A DNA stretch of 64,000 nt from contig CAMWUL010000002.1 of assembly GCA_947177445.1 (NCBI GenBank), positions 59,601 to 123,600 of the forward strand. The letters are read 5' to 3'. Within the stretch, counting starts at the first letter, position 1, and every line of letters begins with the position of its first letter. The translations under genes and the position numbers were made by a program. The notes beneath the pieces are model-generated. The model was not told the DNA's origin. It worked only from the letters and a program-made list of their open reading frames with translations, and ran no database searches. Origin of the DNA: an uncultured Lachnospiraceae bacterium. GTDB taxonomy: Bacteria > Bacillota > Clostridia > Lachnospirales > Lachnospiraceae. Shown piece by piece: positions 1 through 10,195 of this stretch.

Positions 1-3000
1 AAGAGCCTGTGGGCAACATTTATCTGCGTGTTTGGCAGGAGGACGGTACCAGAACCGTATATCCTCTGTGTGGAGCAGGAAGGCGCATGAAGGTATGGGA
101 GTCGGGGCTTTCTTACGAAAGTGAGGCTGAGGGAATTCACTGCCGCGTCACTTTTTGTCCGGCAGACACGGATTCTCTGGAAGGCGAGAACGCTTCCGTT
201 TGGATCTGGAGGGTTTCGCTGACCGGCAGCGGAAAAAAATGTGATCTGGTCTATGTGCAGGATATCGGCGTGGCGGATCGGGGAGCGCTTCAGGCAAATG
301 TGCTCTATCAGAGTCAGTACCTGGGCCATCATGTGGCCAAGACGCCGGAGGGCTATGTGATTGCCTCCCGGCAGAATATGGATCAGGGCGGTTCCCATCC
401 CATGCTTCAGCAGGGCTCTCTGGGAGTGAAAACAATTGCCTATGCCACGGATGCCTTTCAGCTGTACGGCTTAAGGAGCAAAAAGCACAGATATCCCTGG
501 GCGCTGACGAAAGAGCAGCTTCCCTCAAAGGTGTATCAGTATGAGCTGGCCTGCATCAGCCTCCAGACAGAGACACTAAAGCTGGAGGGAGAGTGCTGCC
601 TTGGCTTTTACGGTTACTTCACGGAGAATTGTGAAGAGCCGGAAAGACAGGAGGAAAGAGGGCTTCTTGTTAAAAAAGCCTGGGAGGCTCTGAATACGAC
701 GGATGGAGCAGGGCAGGATAATGAAGAGGGCAGGGAAATAACCTGGCTGCTTGGAGAGGAAATGGGAGAGCCTTATGCTTCTGAGCCTCTTTCCAAAGAA
801 GAGCTGGAAAGGCTGTTTCCGGAGCGCAGTCTGGAGGAATGCGCAGAGGGAGAGCTTCTTAGCTTTTTCACACCAGGACATCGCCACGTGGCTCTGCAGG
901 AAAAGGAAATGAGGATGGAGCGTCCTCACGGACATATCCTGCTGACGCAGATGTCTGATCGAAAAGTGGATAAAGAGCTCTTAACAGTGACAAATTATAT
1001 GTACGGCGTGTTTGCCAGCCAGCTGGTGGTGGGAAATGTGGACAGCAATCCCCTGCTGGACGGCGTCAGGGATACACTGAATCTGCACACCCAGCACGGG
1101 ATACGCATTTATGTGCGGATGGATGGAAAATACCGTCTGCTGACCATGCCGGCGGCCTACGAAATGGGATTAAACTTCTCCAGATGGTATTATGTGATGC
1201 CGGGAGATTTGTTGATTGTTACGGCGTGCGTGGCCCGGGATAATGCATTCCTGCTCCGGGCAGAGAGCAGCAGCAAAAAGAGCTATGACTGTCGGTTTCT
1301 GTTCGGCCTGGCGCTGGCGGGGAGTGATCTGCGTATTGAATATGATGAGGACAAAAGAGGTGTGCGTCTGCGGCCCGGCCAGGATAAGCCTTCCAATACC
1401 TATTATCCGGAGCTGGAATATCGGATGGCCTTTTTGGAGACACAGGGCAGCTTTGAAGACGACGGCAGGCTTTACAGGGATGGCCGCAGGAGAAATGCCG
1501 GTGTGCTGCTGGCGGAGGTATCGGGCAGCCGGATGACGCTGTTTATCAGCGGAACTCTGGGAGAAAAGGCGCCCGCGGCTCAAAGAATTTTTTCTCTGGA
1601 AGAGGAAGAGAAGGGCTATCTTGACTTTTATGGATCCTTCCTGGCGGATATTCGATTCGAGAATGAATTGGGGAACCGCCGCTTGGAGCAGATGAACGAG
1701 ATCCTTCCCTGGTTTTTGCATGATGCCATGATCCATTTTGCGGCGCCTCACGGTCTGGAGCAGTCAGGCGGGGCGGCCTGGGGGACCAGAGACGTTTGCC
1801 AGGGGCCCATGGAGCTTTTCCTTTCCACCGGTCATCTGGAGCTTGCCAGAGAGACGCTTTTGGAGATTTTTGCCCACCAGAACAAAGACTCAGGAGAGTG
1901 GCCGCAGTATTTCATGTATGACCGTTATCCCTATGCAGCCGGAGACTGTCACGGAGATGTGGTGTTCTGGCCTCTGAAGAGCATCGGGGACTATCTGGAG
2001 GCCAGCGGGGATCTGGAGATTCTGGACCAGACAGCAGCCTACCGGGACGGGGAGCCTGAGAGTATTCTGCAGCATCTGGAGCGGGCCATGAGCAGCATAC
2101 AAGAAAGGATGCTTCCGGGCACACATCTGGTGAACTATGCGGGGGGAGACTGGGACGACACGCTGCAGCCTGCAAAACCGGAGTGGAAGGAAAAGCTGTG
2201 CAGCGCCTGGACGGACGCTCTGGCCATACAGGTGATTTATCGGCTGGGAGAACAGCTGAAAAAGGCCGGGAGACCGGCAGGAGAAGAGCTGCTGAAGCTG
2301 ACAGGTCTGATGAAAGAGGATTTTTACCGTTATCTGGTGAAGGACGGTGTGATCGCCGGCTTCATATTAATGGAGGATATCGGTCATATTAAATATTTGC
2401 TGCATCCGCTGGATGAGATGACGGGAATTGAGTACCGCCTGCTGCCTCTGACCAGGAGCATCATCGCAGGAATTGCGGATGAGCAGCTGGCACAGGTCAA
2501 TGAGGAATTGATTGGTAAGGAGCTGACCTTCCCGGACGGTGTGCGGCTGATGAATCGGCCGGCAACCTATAACGGCGGGAAATCCGTCTACTTCCAGAGG
2601 GCGGAGCAGGCGGCCAACGTGGGCCGGGAGATTGGTATTCTCTATGTGCACGCCCACATCCGGTATCTGGAGGCCATGGCCCGCCTTGGAAGAGGCGAAA
2701 AGCTGTGGAAAGGGATTTTACAGGTGAATCCGGTACTGATTTCCGAGATGGTTCCCAATGGGGCGCTTCGTCAGTCCAACGCATATTTCAGCAGCTCCGA
2801 TGCGGACGTGGCGGATCGGTACGAATTCAGCAGCCGCTTTGAAGAGCTGCGAAAGGGTGAGATCGCCGCAAAGGGTGGCTGGAGAATCTACTCCAGCGGT
2901 CCTGGAATCTATTTAAGCCGGGTCATCCGGGATCTGCTGGGGATCCGCATGGCGGCAAAAGAGGTGGAGCTGAATCCGGTGCTGCCCAAAGAGCTGGACG

Positions 3001-3209
3001 GTCTGAAAATCCGCCTCACCTGCTGGAACAAAACAAAGACCCTTTGTTTTGAGATCGGATCCGGGGGCTATGGAGTGGAGCAGCTTTTGGCGGGAGCACA
3101 GCAGCTTCCCGCAACCGGAGAAAAGGACCGCTACAGGGACGGCGGAATCAGGCTTTCCCGGCAGCAGTGGCTGGAGGCTCCGGAGGAACTCACATTGCGG
3201 ACGCACTAG
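1..3209 (+). CDS. GH94 family phosphorylase, probable 1,2-beta-oligoglucan phosphorylase (5' partial)
   Basis: The reading frame is open to the left edge, so the N-terminus is missing. About 1,067 residues are visible, against roughly 1,115 for known 1,2-beta-oligoglucan phosphorylases (SOGP, for example Listeria innocua Lin1839). An N-terminal beta-sandwich region is followed by an (alpha/alpha)6 barrel. The barrel carries the GH94 general-acid motif GDWDDTL, with Asp codons at 2154 and 2157. There is no sign of export. GH94 SOGP splits beta-1,2-glucan oligomers with phosphate to give glucose-1-phosphate. The GH144 genes at 3.3 and 23.1 kb and the GH3 gene nearby support beta-1,2-glucan as substrate. 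Other GH94 specificities such as cellobiose or laminaribiose remain possible, but the length and context favour SOGP. GH94 assignment is confident, the exact substrate less so. Confidence 0.85.
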   Translation, partial: EPVGNIYLRVWQEDGTRTVYPLCGAGRRMKVWESGLSYESEAEGIHCRVTFCPADTDSLEGENASVWIWRVSLTGSGKKCDLVYVQDIGVADRGALQANVLYQSQYLGHHVAKTPEGYVIASRQNMDQGGSHPMLQQGSLGVKTIAYATDAFQLYGLRSKKHRYPWALTKEQLPSKVYQYELACISLQTETLKLEGECCLGFYGYFTENCEEPERQEERGLLVKKAWEALNTTDGAGQDNEEGREITWLLGEEMGEPYASEPLSKEELERLFPERSLEECAEGELLSFFTPGHRHVALQEKEMRMERPHGHILLTQMSDRKVDKELLTVTNYMYGVFASQLVVGNVDSNPLLDGVRDTLNLHTQHGIRIYVRMDGKYRLLTMPAAYEMGLNFSRWYYVMPGDLLIVTACVARDNAFLLRAESSSKKSYDCRFLFGLALAGSDLRIEYDEDKRGVRLRPGQDKPSNTYYPELEYRMAFLETQGSFEDDGRLYRDGRRRNAGVLLAEVSGSRMTLFISGTLGEKAPAAQRIFSLEEEEKGYLDFYGSFLADIRFENELGNRRLEQMNEILPWFLHDAMIHFAAPHGLEQSGGAAWGTRDVCQGPMELFLSTGHLELARETLLEIFAHQNKDSGEWPQYFMYDRYPYAAGDCHGDVVFWPLKSIGDYLEASGDLEILDQTAAYRDGEPESILQHLERAMSSIQERMLPGTHLVNYAGGDWDDTLQPAKPEWKEKLCSAWTDALAIQVIYRLGEQLKKAGRPAGEELLKLTGLMKEDFYRYLVKDGVIAGFILMEDIGHIKYLLHPLDEMTGIEYRLLPLTRSIIAGIADEQLAQVNEELIGKELTFPDGVRLMNRPATYNGGKSVYFQRAEQAANVGREIGILYVHAHIRYLEAMARLGRGEKLWKGILQVNPVLISEMVPNGALRQSNAYFSSSDADVADRYEFSSRFEELRKGEIAAKGGWRIYSSGPGIYLSRVIRDLLGIRMAAKEVELNPVLPKELDGLKIRLTCWNKTKTLCFEIGSGGYGVEQLLAGAQQLPATGEKDRYRDGGIRLSRQQWLEAPEELTLRTH

Positions 3210-3268
3210 GCCCGTCTGAAGGATCATCAGATCCAAGGTTGTGCCGCCCTGAGCGGCATGGAGGGAGT

Positions 3269-4606
3269 ATGCATAGAATAACAGGTTTTCACAAGGGCAG
3301 GGTGCGTCTTATGTGCCTGTTCCTGATACTGGCGGCCTTTCTGGCCGGATGCCAGGCTGGGCCGCCGGGGGAGGCTTCCACAGATACGGATTCTTCCGCA
3401 GAGCCGGAGAATGAAGTACTTCTGGATCCGGAGGCGGAGGAGGAAGCAAAGGGGTGCTTTCAGTATCTGTGGGAGCTGGCACAGACAGACGAGGACAGCG
3501 GCGCCTTCGGAATGGTGCGGGACCGGTATCCCGGAGCCAAAAACGTGGCCAGTATCGCTTCCACAGGATTTGCTCTGGCAGCCATTCCCTATGGGATCCA
3601 CAAAGGCTGGATCACCGAGGAGGAGGGCCGGGAAAGGGTGGAGAAGACCCTGGACACCGTGCTCTCCCTGGAGAACGACAATGGCTTTTTGTATCACTTT
3701 ATCAATATGCTGAACGGGCATCCGGCCACCGGCAGTGAGATATCCGTTATCGATACGGGGATTCTGCTGTGCGGAGCCATCACCGCCGGAGAATATTTCG
3801 GAGGCTCCATACAGGAGAAGGCGGCGCAGATTTACGACAGAGTGAATTGGAGTTATTTTCTGGACAGCTCCCGGAACATGTTTTACATGGGGCTTTCCGC
3901 CGACGGAGAGTTTTCGGGACACTGGGATGTCTATGCGGAGCAGCTGATGCTTTACGTGCTGAGCGCAGGCTCTTCCACCCATCCCCTGGACAGCACGCCC
4001 TACTACAGCTTTAATCGGCTCACCGGAAAATATGGTGAGTATGAATTCATCCATTCCTGGTTCGGCTCCATATTTACCTATCAGTATTCCCACGCCTTTG
4101 TGGATTTTCGGGGACTGAAGGATGAAAAAGGAACAGACTGGTATGAAAATTCCGTAAAGGCCACGCTGGCGGCCCGGCAATTCTGTATTGATCAGCAGGA
4201 ACAGTGGGAGACCTACGGTGAAAATGCCTGGGGCCTGACGGCCTGCGATACCAAAGACGGCTACAATGGCCTGCAGGGGGCTCCGCCCTCGGGGACGGAC
4301 AATAATGCCCACGAGTCAAGCGGAACCATAGCGCCCGCGGGAGCCATCGGCTCCATGCCCTTTACCCCGGAGGAATCTACAGCAGCGTTGAAGCACTACA
4401 GGACATTTCCGGAGCTTTTGGGGGAATACGGCCTGAAGGATGCCTACAACCTGGACCAGGGCTGGTTCGACAATGATTATATCGGCATCGATAAGGGAAT
4501 CTCCCTGTTGATGATTGCCAACTATGAATGTGATTTTGTCTGGGATCTGTTTATGAAAAATGAGGCTGTCCAAAGAGGCATGGACAGGCTGGGCTTCACA
4601 CCATGA
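3269..4606 (+). CDS. GH144 endo-beta-1,2-glucanase-like lipoprotein
   Basis: The protein has 445 residues. Its N-terminus has a basic stretch, a hydrophobic core and the lipobox LAGC, so it should be an exported lipoprotein. The mature part matches the glucoamylase-like (alpha/alpha)6 domain of GH144, the family founded by the beta-1,2-glucanase of Chitinophaga pinensis. Conserved acidic stretches include EISVIDT (E157, D162) and, near the C-terminus, YIGIDKGISLLM. It would cut beta-1,2-glucan outside the cell before uptake. The chosen ATG follows GGAGGGAG closely. An alternative ATG at 3311 would still leave a signal peptide. It is a paralogue of the cytoplasmic protein at 23071-24303, and the gene lies 59 bases after the GH94 gene. 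Confidence 0.85.
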   Translation: MHRITGFHKGRVRLMCLFLILAAFLAGCQAGPPGEASTDTDSSAEPENEVLLDPEAEEEAKGCFQYLWELAQTDEDSGAFGMVRDRYPGAKNVASIASTGFALAAIPYGIHKGWITEEEGRERVEKTLDTVLSLENDNGFLYHFINMLNGHPATGSEISVIDTGILLCGAITAGEYFGGSIQEKAAQIYDRVNWSYFLDSSRNMFYMGLSADGEFSGHWDVYAEQLMLYVLSAGSSTHPLDSTPYYSFNRLTGKYGEYEFIHSWFGSIFTYQYSHAFVDFRGLKDEKGTDWYENSVKATLAARQFCIDQQEQWETYGENAWGLTACDTKDGYNGLQGAPPSGTDNNAHESSGTIAPAGAIGSMPFTPEESTAALKHYRTFPELLGEYGLKDAYNLDQGWFDNDYIGIDKGISLLMIANYECDFVWDLFMKNEAVQRGMDRLGFTP

Positions 4607-4654
4607 TAATTTTTCTGCCCCGTGGAACATCCCGGGCGGAGGATTATACAGCAT

Positions 4655-4676
4655 CGGAAAGCCAGAACGGCTTCCG
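4655..4676 (+). other. Short hairpin between GH144 and SBP genes
   Basis: CGGAAAGCC and GGCTTCCG can pair around a five-base loop with one bulged A. There is no T-run after it, so it is not a convincing terminator. It may be an RNA-stability or processing element ahead of the SBP gene, whose product is usually needed in excess. Confidence 0.35.
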
Positions 4677-4715
4677 GCGCAGATACAAAATTTTTTATCA
4701 ATTAAGGAGGATAAT

Positions 4716-6197
4716 ATGAAAAAAAAGTGTTTGGCTGTATTGATGGCAGCGGCAATGGCAGTATCGATGATCGGCTGCGGCTCAGGCCCGGATTCTCAGG
4801 GCTCTTCCACACCTGATTCCAATTCGGAGCAGGGCAGCAGTGACAATCAGAGCGCACAGGATTCCGGCTCCGAGGCGGGAGACCAGGGACAGGAAGCTGA
4901 CAATAACGGCGAGCAGGTTACGCTTCGTTTTGCCAGCTGGGCGCTGGGAACGGAGGAGGAGAATAACCTGGAGCGCCAGATGATCAAAGCCTTTGAGGAT
5001 TCTCATCCCAATATTAAGATCGAGATCGCTGAGGAGATTACCGGCGACTGGAACGAAGCTCTGGCAACGGCGGCCTCCGGCGGTTCTCTTCCGGATGTCT
5101 GCATTATTGCAGGACTTCCCACAGCCGTTTCAAACGGATGGGCGCTGAATCTGAACGACCTGATCGCAGCGGACAGCGCGGACTGGAACATGATTCCCGA
5201 GTCCCTGAGAGAATCCGTGACCTATAATGGCAAGAGCTTTGGAATTCCGACATCCATGCATCTGGCCGGCTTGTTTATCAATACCGAGATGTTTGAGGAA
5301 ATGAATGTAACTCCCTTGAGCTACGGCTATACCTGGGACGAATTCATGGAGGCTGTGGAGAAGCTTCACAATCCCTCCAACGGCCAGGCGGCGCTGAAGT
5401 ATGTCAATGACTTTGTGAACTTCCTGCCTTATCTGTGGGATGAGAATCAGGGTTGGTATACCTATGACGGAACAGAAGTGCATCTGAACAGCGCTGAGTT
5501 CATCCGTGCCGTAAAAGAGACCCAGAATCTGTCTTCTTATTCCTGGGCAGGCCTGAGCGAGGATCAGAAGAGCCTTACCGCTGGAGCCGAGGCCGGCGAC
5601 TATGACGCATGGCTTCAGGGCTACACTGCCATGTGGTATGATGCCTCCTATTGCTGCGGCGGATACACGGACGGAACAGGTATCACCTACAATGTAGAAT
5701 ATATCGGACTTCCCGGCGGAAAGAACGTTATTATTCCCGACTATGCCTTCATTTCTTCTGCTACAAAGCATCCTCAGGAAGCCTGGGAGTTTGCTAAGTT
5801 CATGTTCTGGGGTCCCGAGGCAGCGAAGAACCGTATGGCAATCGATGCTGCAGATGACAGCATCACCTGGACGGCAATGCCTCTGACCGCTGACGAAGCT
5901 ACTCTGCAGGGATATTTCGATGCTTTCCCGGTTAAGGGCGTAAGAGAAGCTTACGAAAGTATGGCTGCAAACGGAACCGTGGTTGAGGCCTTCAAGTTTG
6001 CTCCCGGATACAGCAACGCCCGTTGGAATGGTCCTACCGGTATCGAGCTTGACGGAGAAGAGGCCAACATGGCAAAAATCTTGGATAAGTGCATTAGCGG
6101 CGAGCTGTCCATCGACGATTATGCCGATCAGCTGAATACCCTTGCCAACGGATTTATTTCCAGTGAGAGGGAAGCCATCGATGCATTGACCCAATAA
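4716..6197 (+). CDS. Extracellular sugar-binding lipoprotein of an ABC importer
   Basis: The protein has 493 residues. A signal peptide ends in a lipobox-like MIGC, followed by a Ser/Asp/Gln-rich linker of about 45 residues that probably spans the cell wall. The rest is a typical family 1 carbohydrate-binding protein starting near TLRFASWALGTEEENN. The start is fixed by AAGGAGG six bases before the ATG at 4716. An upstream in-frame ATG at 4560 lies inside the GH144 gene. It would bind beta-1,2-gluco-oligosaccharides if the locus reading is right. Two permease pairs downstream (9.3-11.1 and 15.3-17.2 kb) could be its partner. Tandem hairpins after it may raise its transcript level relative to the genes that follow. 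Confidence 0.9.
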   Translation: MKKKCLAVLMAAAMAVSMIGCGSGPDSQGSSTPDSNSEQGSSDNQSAQDSGSEAGDQGQEADNNGEQVTLRFASWALGTEEENNLERQMIKAFEDSHPNIKIEIAEEITGDWNEALATAASGGSLPDVCIIAGLPTAVSNGWALNLNDLIAADSADWNMIPESLRESVTYNGKSFGIPTSMHLAGLFINTEMFEEMNVTPLSYGYTWDEFMEAVEKLHNPSNGQAALKYVNDFVNFLPYLWDENQGWYTYDGTEVHLNSAEFIRAVKETQNLSSYSWAGLSEDQKSLTAGAEAGDYDAWLQGYTAMWYDASYCCGGYTDGTGITYNVEYIGLPGGKNVIIPDYAFISSATKHPQEAWEFAKFMFWGPEAAKNRMAIDAADDSITWTAMPLTADEATLQGYFDAFPVKGVREAYESMAANGTVVEAFKFAPGYSNARWNGPTGIELDGEEANMAKILDKCISGELSIDDYADQLNTLANGFISSEREAIDALTQ

Positions 6198-6234
6198 AGC
6201 AGTAATGTATGTTCCGCACAGCGCATTGCGGAAG

Positions 6235-6264
6235 CGTGGGGAGAGCCGGAGGGTTCTTCCCACG
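6235..6264 (+). terminator. Intercistronic hairpin after the SBP gene (attenuator candidate)
   Basis: CGTGGG and CCCACG close a stem with further imperfect pairing inside (GAGAGCC against GGGTTCTT). AATTTT follows. It sits 38 bases after the SBP stop and could terminate part of the transcripts, or protect the SBP message from 3' decay. Confidence 0.5.
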
Positions 6265-6266
6265 AA

Positions 6267-6305
6267 TTTTACTCAGGGACGGAAAGGCCGGCCTCCTGAG
6301 TAAAA
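6267..6305 (+). terminator. Second intercistronic hairpin
   Basis: The 11-base arms TTTTACTCAGG and CCTGAGTAAAA are perfectly complementary, with a 17-base G/C-rich loop. The arms carry T on the left and A on the right, so this is more an mRNA-stabilising hairpin than a classic terminator. It lies directly after the first hairpin and before the large SBP gene. Confidence 0.5.
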
Positions 6306-6358
6306 CAGTATAAAAAGGTGTTTATGGCACAGACGGCAGGATTGGAAGGACAGTGGAT

Positions 6359-9283
6359 ATGGCGAAACGGATAGGATGGAGGAAAGTAATAGCTGCGGCA
6401 GGACTTATGATAGCGGCATGGAATATGCTGCCGTTTGCGGCGGCCGCGGCAGGTGATCAGACAGAAAGCCCTTACAGCCAGGTAGTGGAGCAGTGGCGCG
6501 GAGAGGGGCTTTCGGAGCCGGAGGGGGTACTCCAGGTCATCGATCCCACTGTATTTTCGGAGACGGGTACGGTGAGGGCGGAGGATTCCTTTGGCTATGG
6601 CGCGGAGGTTGTCCGCATGGAAAAGGGAGATTCCGTCACACTGACGGTCTCTGTGGAGAAAACCGGATTGTATGGGATTTCGGTGGATTATTACTGCCTT
6701 GCCGAGAAGGCGGTATCTCATACGGTGGGATTGAAAATCAATGGCGAATATCCTTTCTCCGAGGCACGGGAGCTGGTGCTTTCACAGCTGTACGGCACCG
6801 AAGAATGGCCCTTCCGCAAGGATTCCAATGGAAATGAAATCACTCCGGATACGCTTCTGCGGCATGAGTGGCAGACCCGGAGGCTGAAGTCAGCCCGCCA
6901 GGGGGAGCAGGACGCGCTCCTGTTTTACCTGGAGAAGGGGGAGAACGAAATCCAGCTGAGTATGGAAAAGTCATCCATCCTTCTGGGGAAGGTATCCGTA
7001 TTATCCCTGCCGGAGACTGTTGACTATAACACATATAAGAGCGCATACCCGGATACGGAAAGCGCAAAGGCACTTGTGGTTCTGGAGGCGGAGCGGATCT
7101 GGCGGAAAAATACCACATCCACCAGGCCGGTGGCTGTCAGGGATGTGGAGGTGAGCCCGTATACGCCCAGCAAAAAGCTGATGAGCGTGGTAGGCGGCGC
7201 CACCTGGAACGAGAACGGACAGACCTTGTACTATGAATTTGATATAGACACACCGGGCTGGTACAGTGTCGCGTTGAAGTATAAGCAGAATGAGAAGGCC
7301 AACAGCGTAGTCCGCAGAACGCTGACCCTGGACGGAGAGCTGCCCTTTGCACAGGCCAGAGGGGTGCCCTTTGAAAGCTCTAATTCCTGGATCGTCAGAG
7401 ATTTCGGAGACGAAAACGGTGCTTTCTGGTTTTATCTGGATGCCGGCACACATTATCTGGGGCTGGAAGCGGACAGCACGGAAATGAATCCGCTGATGGA
7501 TATCATTTCGGCCCAGATCGATAAAATCGCAGATATCGCCGTGGAGGTGAAAAAGGTCACGGGAGGAAGCGACGATGTGAACCGTGACTGGCAGATATTG
7601 ACCTACATTCCGGAGCTTCGGGATGAGCTGAACGAGATTGCGGATAACCTGGAGGAGGTACTGGAGGAGCTGGTCCGGATGAACCTGGGCGATGATGGAA
7701 ACTCCGATATCTCCAATCTGGAAATCGTGGTCAGCCGTCTGCGGAAGCTGGCGGAGGATCCCGACGAGCTGCCCAATAACCTTTCGTCCTTCTCCGAGGG
7801 CTCCAGCTCAGTGTCTCAGATGCTGGGTACGGTGCTGGAAAGCATTCAGAAAAGTCCCATGACGCTGGACAGCATTTATATTCATCAGGAGGGAAGCGAG
7901 CTCCCGGAATATAAGGCGGGGGCCCTGCGCAAGGTATGGGAGGAGATCCGCTATTTCGCTGATGATCTGTTTTCCGGGACTTCGGAAAAACAGGAAGAAT
8001 ATGATATGACCATCGACGTGTGGGTGAATCGGGCGGTAACCTATGTAAACGAGCTGCAGACCATGACAGATGCCTATTTTACTCCCGAGACGGGGATCAA
8101 GGTGAATTTTTCGCTGATGAAGGATGAGAATAAGCTGGTCCTGGCAAACACCACCAACAGTCAGCCGGATGCGGCGCTGGGTCTGAGCATCCACCTTCCC
8201 TACGATCTGGCCATCCGGGGAGTGCTGGCGGATCTGAGGCAGTTTGAAGGCTTTGAGGAGACCGCGGGTCAGTTCAATCCGGGCGCTTTATTGACGAATG
8301 TCTATGAGGACGGCGTTTATGCGCTTCCCGAGACCCAGGACTTTTTCGTGCTTTATTACCGCAAGGATCTGATGGAAGCCCTGGAGATCGATGTTCCGGA
8401 CACCTGGGAGGAGGTGCTGGGGATCCTGCCGATCCTTCAGCGATACGGAATGAATTTCTATATTCCGCTGGCATCCTCCAATTCCTTTAAGACGTTTTCT
8501 TCCACCACGCCTTTCTTTCTGCAGTACGGAGGATCCATATACGAGGAGGACGGCATGACGGTGGCGGTAAACAATGAGAATGGTCTGGCGGCCATGAAGT
8601 TTATGACGGATCTGTTCACCATATATGGTCTGCCCACAGAGGTGGCCGATTTTTATCAGTCCTTCCGCAACGGCACCATTCCCATCGGAGTGTCCACCTT
8701 CAGTACCTACCTGAAGCTGGAGGCTGCGGCTGCGGAGCTGGCGGGTAAATGGGATATTGCAGTGATGCCCGGCGTAAAGAACGCAGACGGAGTGGTGGAG
8801 CGCTGGTCCACCGGCGGCGGAACCTCCTGTGTGATTTTTTCCAAGTCCAAAAAGCAGGAAGCGGCCTGGGAGTTTTTCCGGTGGTGGCTTTCCGCCGAGA
8901 CCCAGGAGCGTTTCGGGACGCAGATGCAGCTTTTGTACGGCGATACCTATATGTGGAATACGGCCAATGTGGAGGCATTTGCGGAGCTGCCCATTGCCGA
9001 CGACCACAAGGAGGTTGTCATGGAGCAGTGGAAATGGCTGCATGAGTTTGTAAAGACGCCGGCCAGCTATATGATCGAACGTGAAATCAGTAATGTGTGG
9101 AATTCCGTGGTGTTCAACGGGGAGAATGTGAGGAGCACACTGGATGACGCAGCGATTCTCATGAACCAGGAGCTGTCCAGAAAATGGGAAGAGTTCGGCT
9201 ATGTAAAGGACAATGTGACGGTGAAGACCTATCGGATTCCGTCAATCGAATTGATAGAGAGTTGGGTGGAGCATAATGAGTAA
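6359..9283 (+). CDS. Large secreted solute-binding protein with duplicated N-terminal beta-sandwich domains
   Basis: The protein has 974 residues. It has a clear signal peptide ending in an Ala-rich stretch but no cysteine for lipidation. Two similar modules of about 200 residues follow. The repeated landmarks are YPFSEARE near residue 130 and LPFAQARG near 327, each next to a GLY/GWY-SV strand, and they look like galactose-binding or CBM-type beta-sandwiches. A helical spacer (about 400-540) precedes a family 1 sugar-binding protein domain (about 550-974). ATG 6359 was chosen because GGAAGGA lies eight bases before it; GTG 6353 would leave two bases. The stop overlaps the next permease start by eight bases, so this SBP most likely serves that permease pair. 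How it is held at the cell surface is not obvious. Confidence 0.8.
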   Translation: MAKRIGWRKVIAAAGLMIAAWNMLPFAAAAAGDQTESPYSQVVEQWRGEGLSEPEGVLQVIDPTVFSETGTVRAEDSFGYGAEVVRMEKGDSVTLTVSVEKTGLYGISVDYYCLAEKAVSHTVGLKINGEYPFSEARELVLSQLYGTEEWPFRKDSNGNEITPDTLLRHEWQTRRLKSARQGEQDALLFYLEKGENEIQLSMEKSSILLGKVSVLSLPETVDYNTYKSAYPDTESAKALVVLEAERIWRKNTTSTRPVAVRDVEVSPYTPSKKLMSVVGGATWNENGQTLYYEFDIDTPGWYSVALKYKQNEKANSVVRRTLTLDGELPFAQARGVPFESSNSWIVRDFGDENGAFWFYLDAGTHYLGLEADSTEMNPLMDIISAQIDKIADIAVEVKKVTGGSDDVNRDWQILTYIPELRDELNEIADNLEEVLEELVRMNLGDDGNSDISNLEIVVSRLRKLAEDPDELPNNLSSFSEGSSSVSQMLGTVLESIQKSPMTLDSIYIHQEGSELPEYKAGALRKVWEEIRYFADDLFSGTSEKQEEYDMTIDVWVNRAVTYVNELQTMTDAYFTPETGIKVNFSLMKDENKLVLANTTNSQPDAALGLSIHLPYDLAIRGVLADLRQFEGFEETAGQFNPGALLTNVYEDGVYALPETQDFFVLYYRKDLMEALEIDVPDTWEEVLGILPILQRYGMNFYIPLASSNSFKTFSSTTPFFLQYGGSIYEEDGMTVAVNNENGLAAMKFMTDLFTIYGLPTEVADFYQSFRNGTIPIGVSTFSTYLKLEAAAAELAGKWDIAVMPGVKNADGVVERWSTGGGTSCVIFSKSKKQEAAWEFFRWWLSAETQERFGTQMQLLYGDTYMWNTANVEAFAELPIADDHKEVVMEQWKWLHEFVKTPASYMIEREISNVWNSVVFNGENVRSTLDDAAILMNQELSRKWEEFGYVKDNVTVKTYRIPSIELIESWVEHNE

Positions 9284-10178
9284 AAGAAATGAACAGAAAA
9301 GAGAAGAGAGGTCGGCCTACCTGTTTCTGGCGCCATACCTGATTTTGTTTCTGGCCTTTATCGTGATCCCGGTGGGCTTTGCCATGATGCTTTCCTTTAC
9401 GGATTTTGATTCCGTGAACTTTCCGGCGTGGGTGGGGCTGAAGAATTATATAACGCTGTTTACCTCGGACGCGGTATTCATGCAGTATGTGGTTCCCAAT
9501 ACCCTGAAATTTTCACTGATCGCGGGTCCTCTGGGATATATACTGTCCTTTATCATGGCATGGATGCTGGCCCAGATTCCCAAAAGATCCAGGACGGTGC
9601 TGGCCCTGATCCTGTATTCTCCTTCCATGACCAGCGGCGTGGCCATGACGGTAATCTGGAAGGTATTGTTTAACGGCGACCAGACAGGATATCTGAACAG
9701 TCTGCTGTTAAACTGGGGCCTGATCCGGGAGCCTGTTCAGTGGCTCCAGTCCACGGAGTGGCTGATGCCTGTAATGATCCTGGTGACGCTGTGGTCCAGT
9801 ATGGGCGTGGGCTTTCTGTCCATGCTGGCCGGTATTTTGAATATTAATCCTGAGCTGTATGAGGCGGGCTATATCGACGGAGTCAAAAACCGCTTCCAGG
9901 AAATCGTCCATATTACCATACCCTCTCTGAAGCCGCAGATGCTGTTCGGCGCCGTGATGGCAGTGGTGAATACCTTCCAGGCGGGAGCCATCGGCGTAAC
10001 CCTGGCAGGCTCCAACCCCACGCCTCAGTACGCCGGCCAGCTGGTTCTGAACCACATCGAGGACTACGGATTTCTGCGGTATGAGATGGGATATGCGTCG
10101 GCCATATCGGTGGTGCTTCTCATATTTATAGCAGTCTGCTCCAAAGGCGTGTTCAAGCTTTTCGGGGACAGTGATTGA
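9276..10178 (+). CDS. Sugar ABC transporter permease, MalF/UgpA type (pair 1)
   Basis: The protein has 300 residues with six predicted membrane helices. The first follows a short basic N-terminus ([11 protein letters not shown]). The cytoplasmic EAA loop reads [16 protein letters not shown] followed by IPSLKP, which docks the ATPase. The start overlaps the large SBP gene by eight bases, so translation is probably coupled. It forms the membrane channel with the next gene. No ATPase gene is present in the window, so a shared MsmK-type ATPase encoded elsewhere is expected, as is common in Firmicutes. Confidence 0.92.
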   Translation: MSKRNEQKREERSAYLFLAPYLILFLAFIVIPVGFAMMLSFTDFDSVNFPAWVGLKNYITLFTSDAVFMQYVVPNTLKFSLIAGPLGYILSFIMAWMLAQIPKRSRTVLALILYSPSMTSGVAMTVIWKVLFNGDQTGYLNSLLLNWGLIREPVQWLQSTEWLMPVMILVTLWSSMGVGFLSMLAGILNINPELYEAGYIDGVKNRFQEIVHITIPSLKPQMLFGAVMAVVNTFQAGAIGVTLAGSNPTPQYAGQLVLNHIEDYGFLRYEMGYASAISVVLLIFIAVCSKGVFKLFGDSD

Positions 10179-10195
10179 GAGAGGGGGAATAAAAA

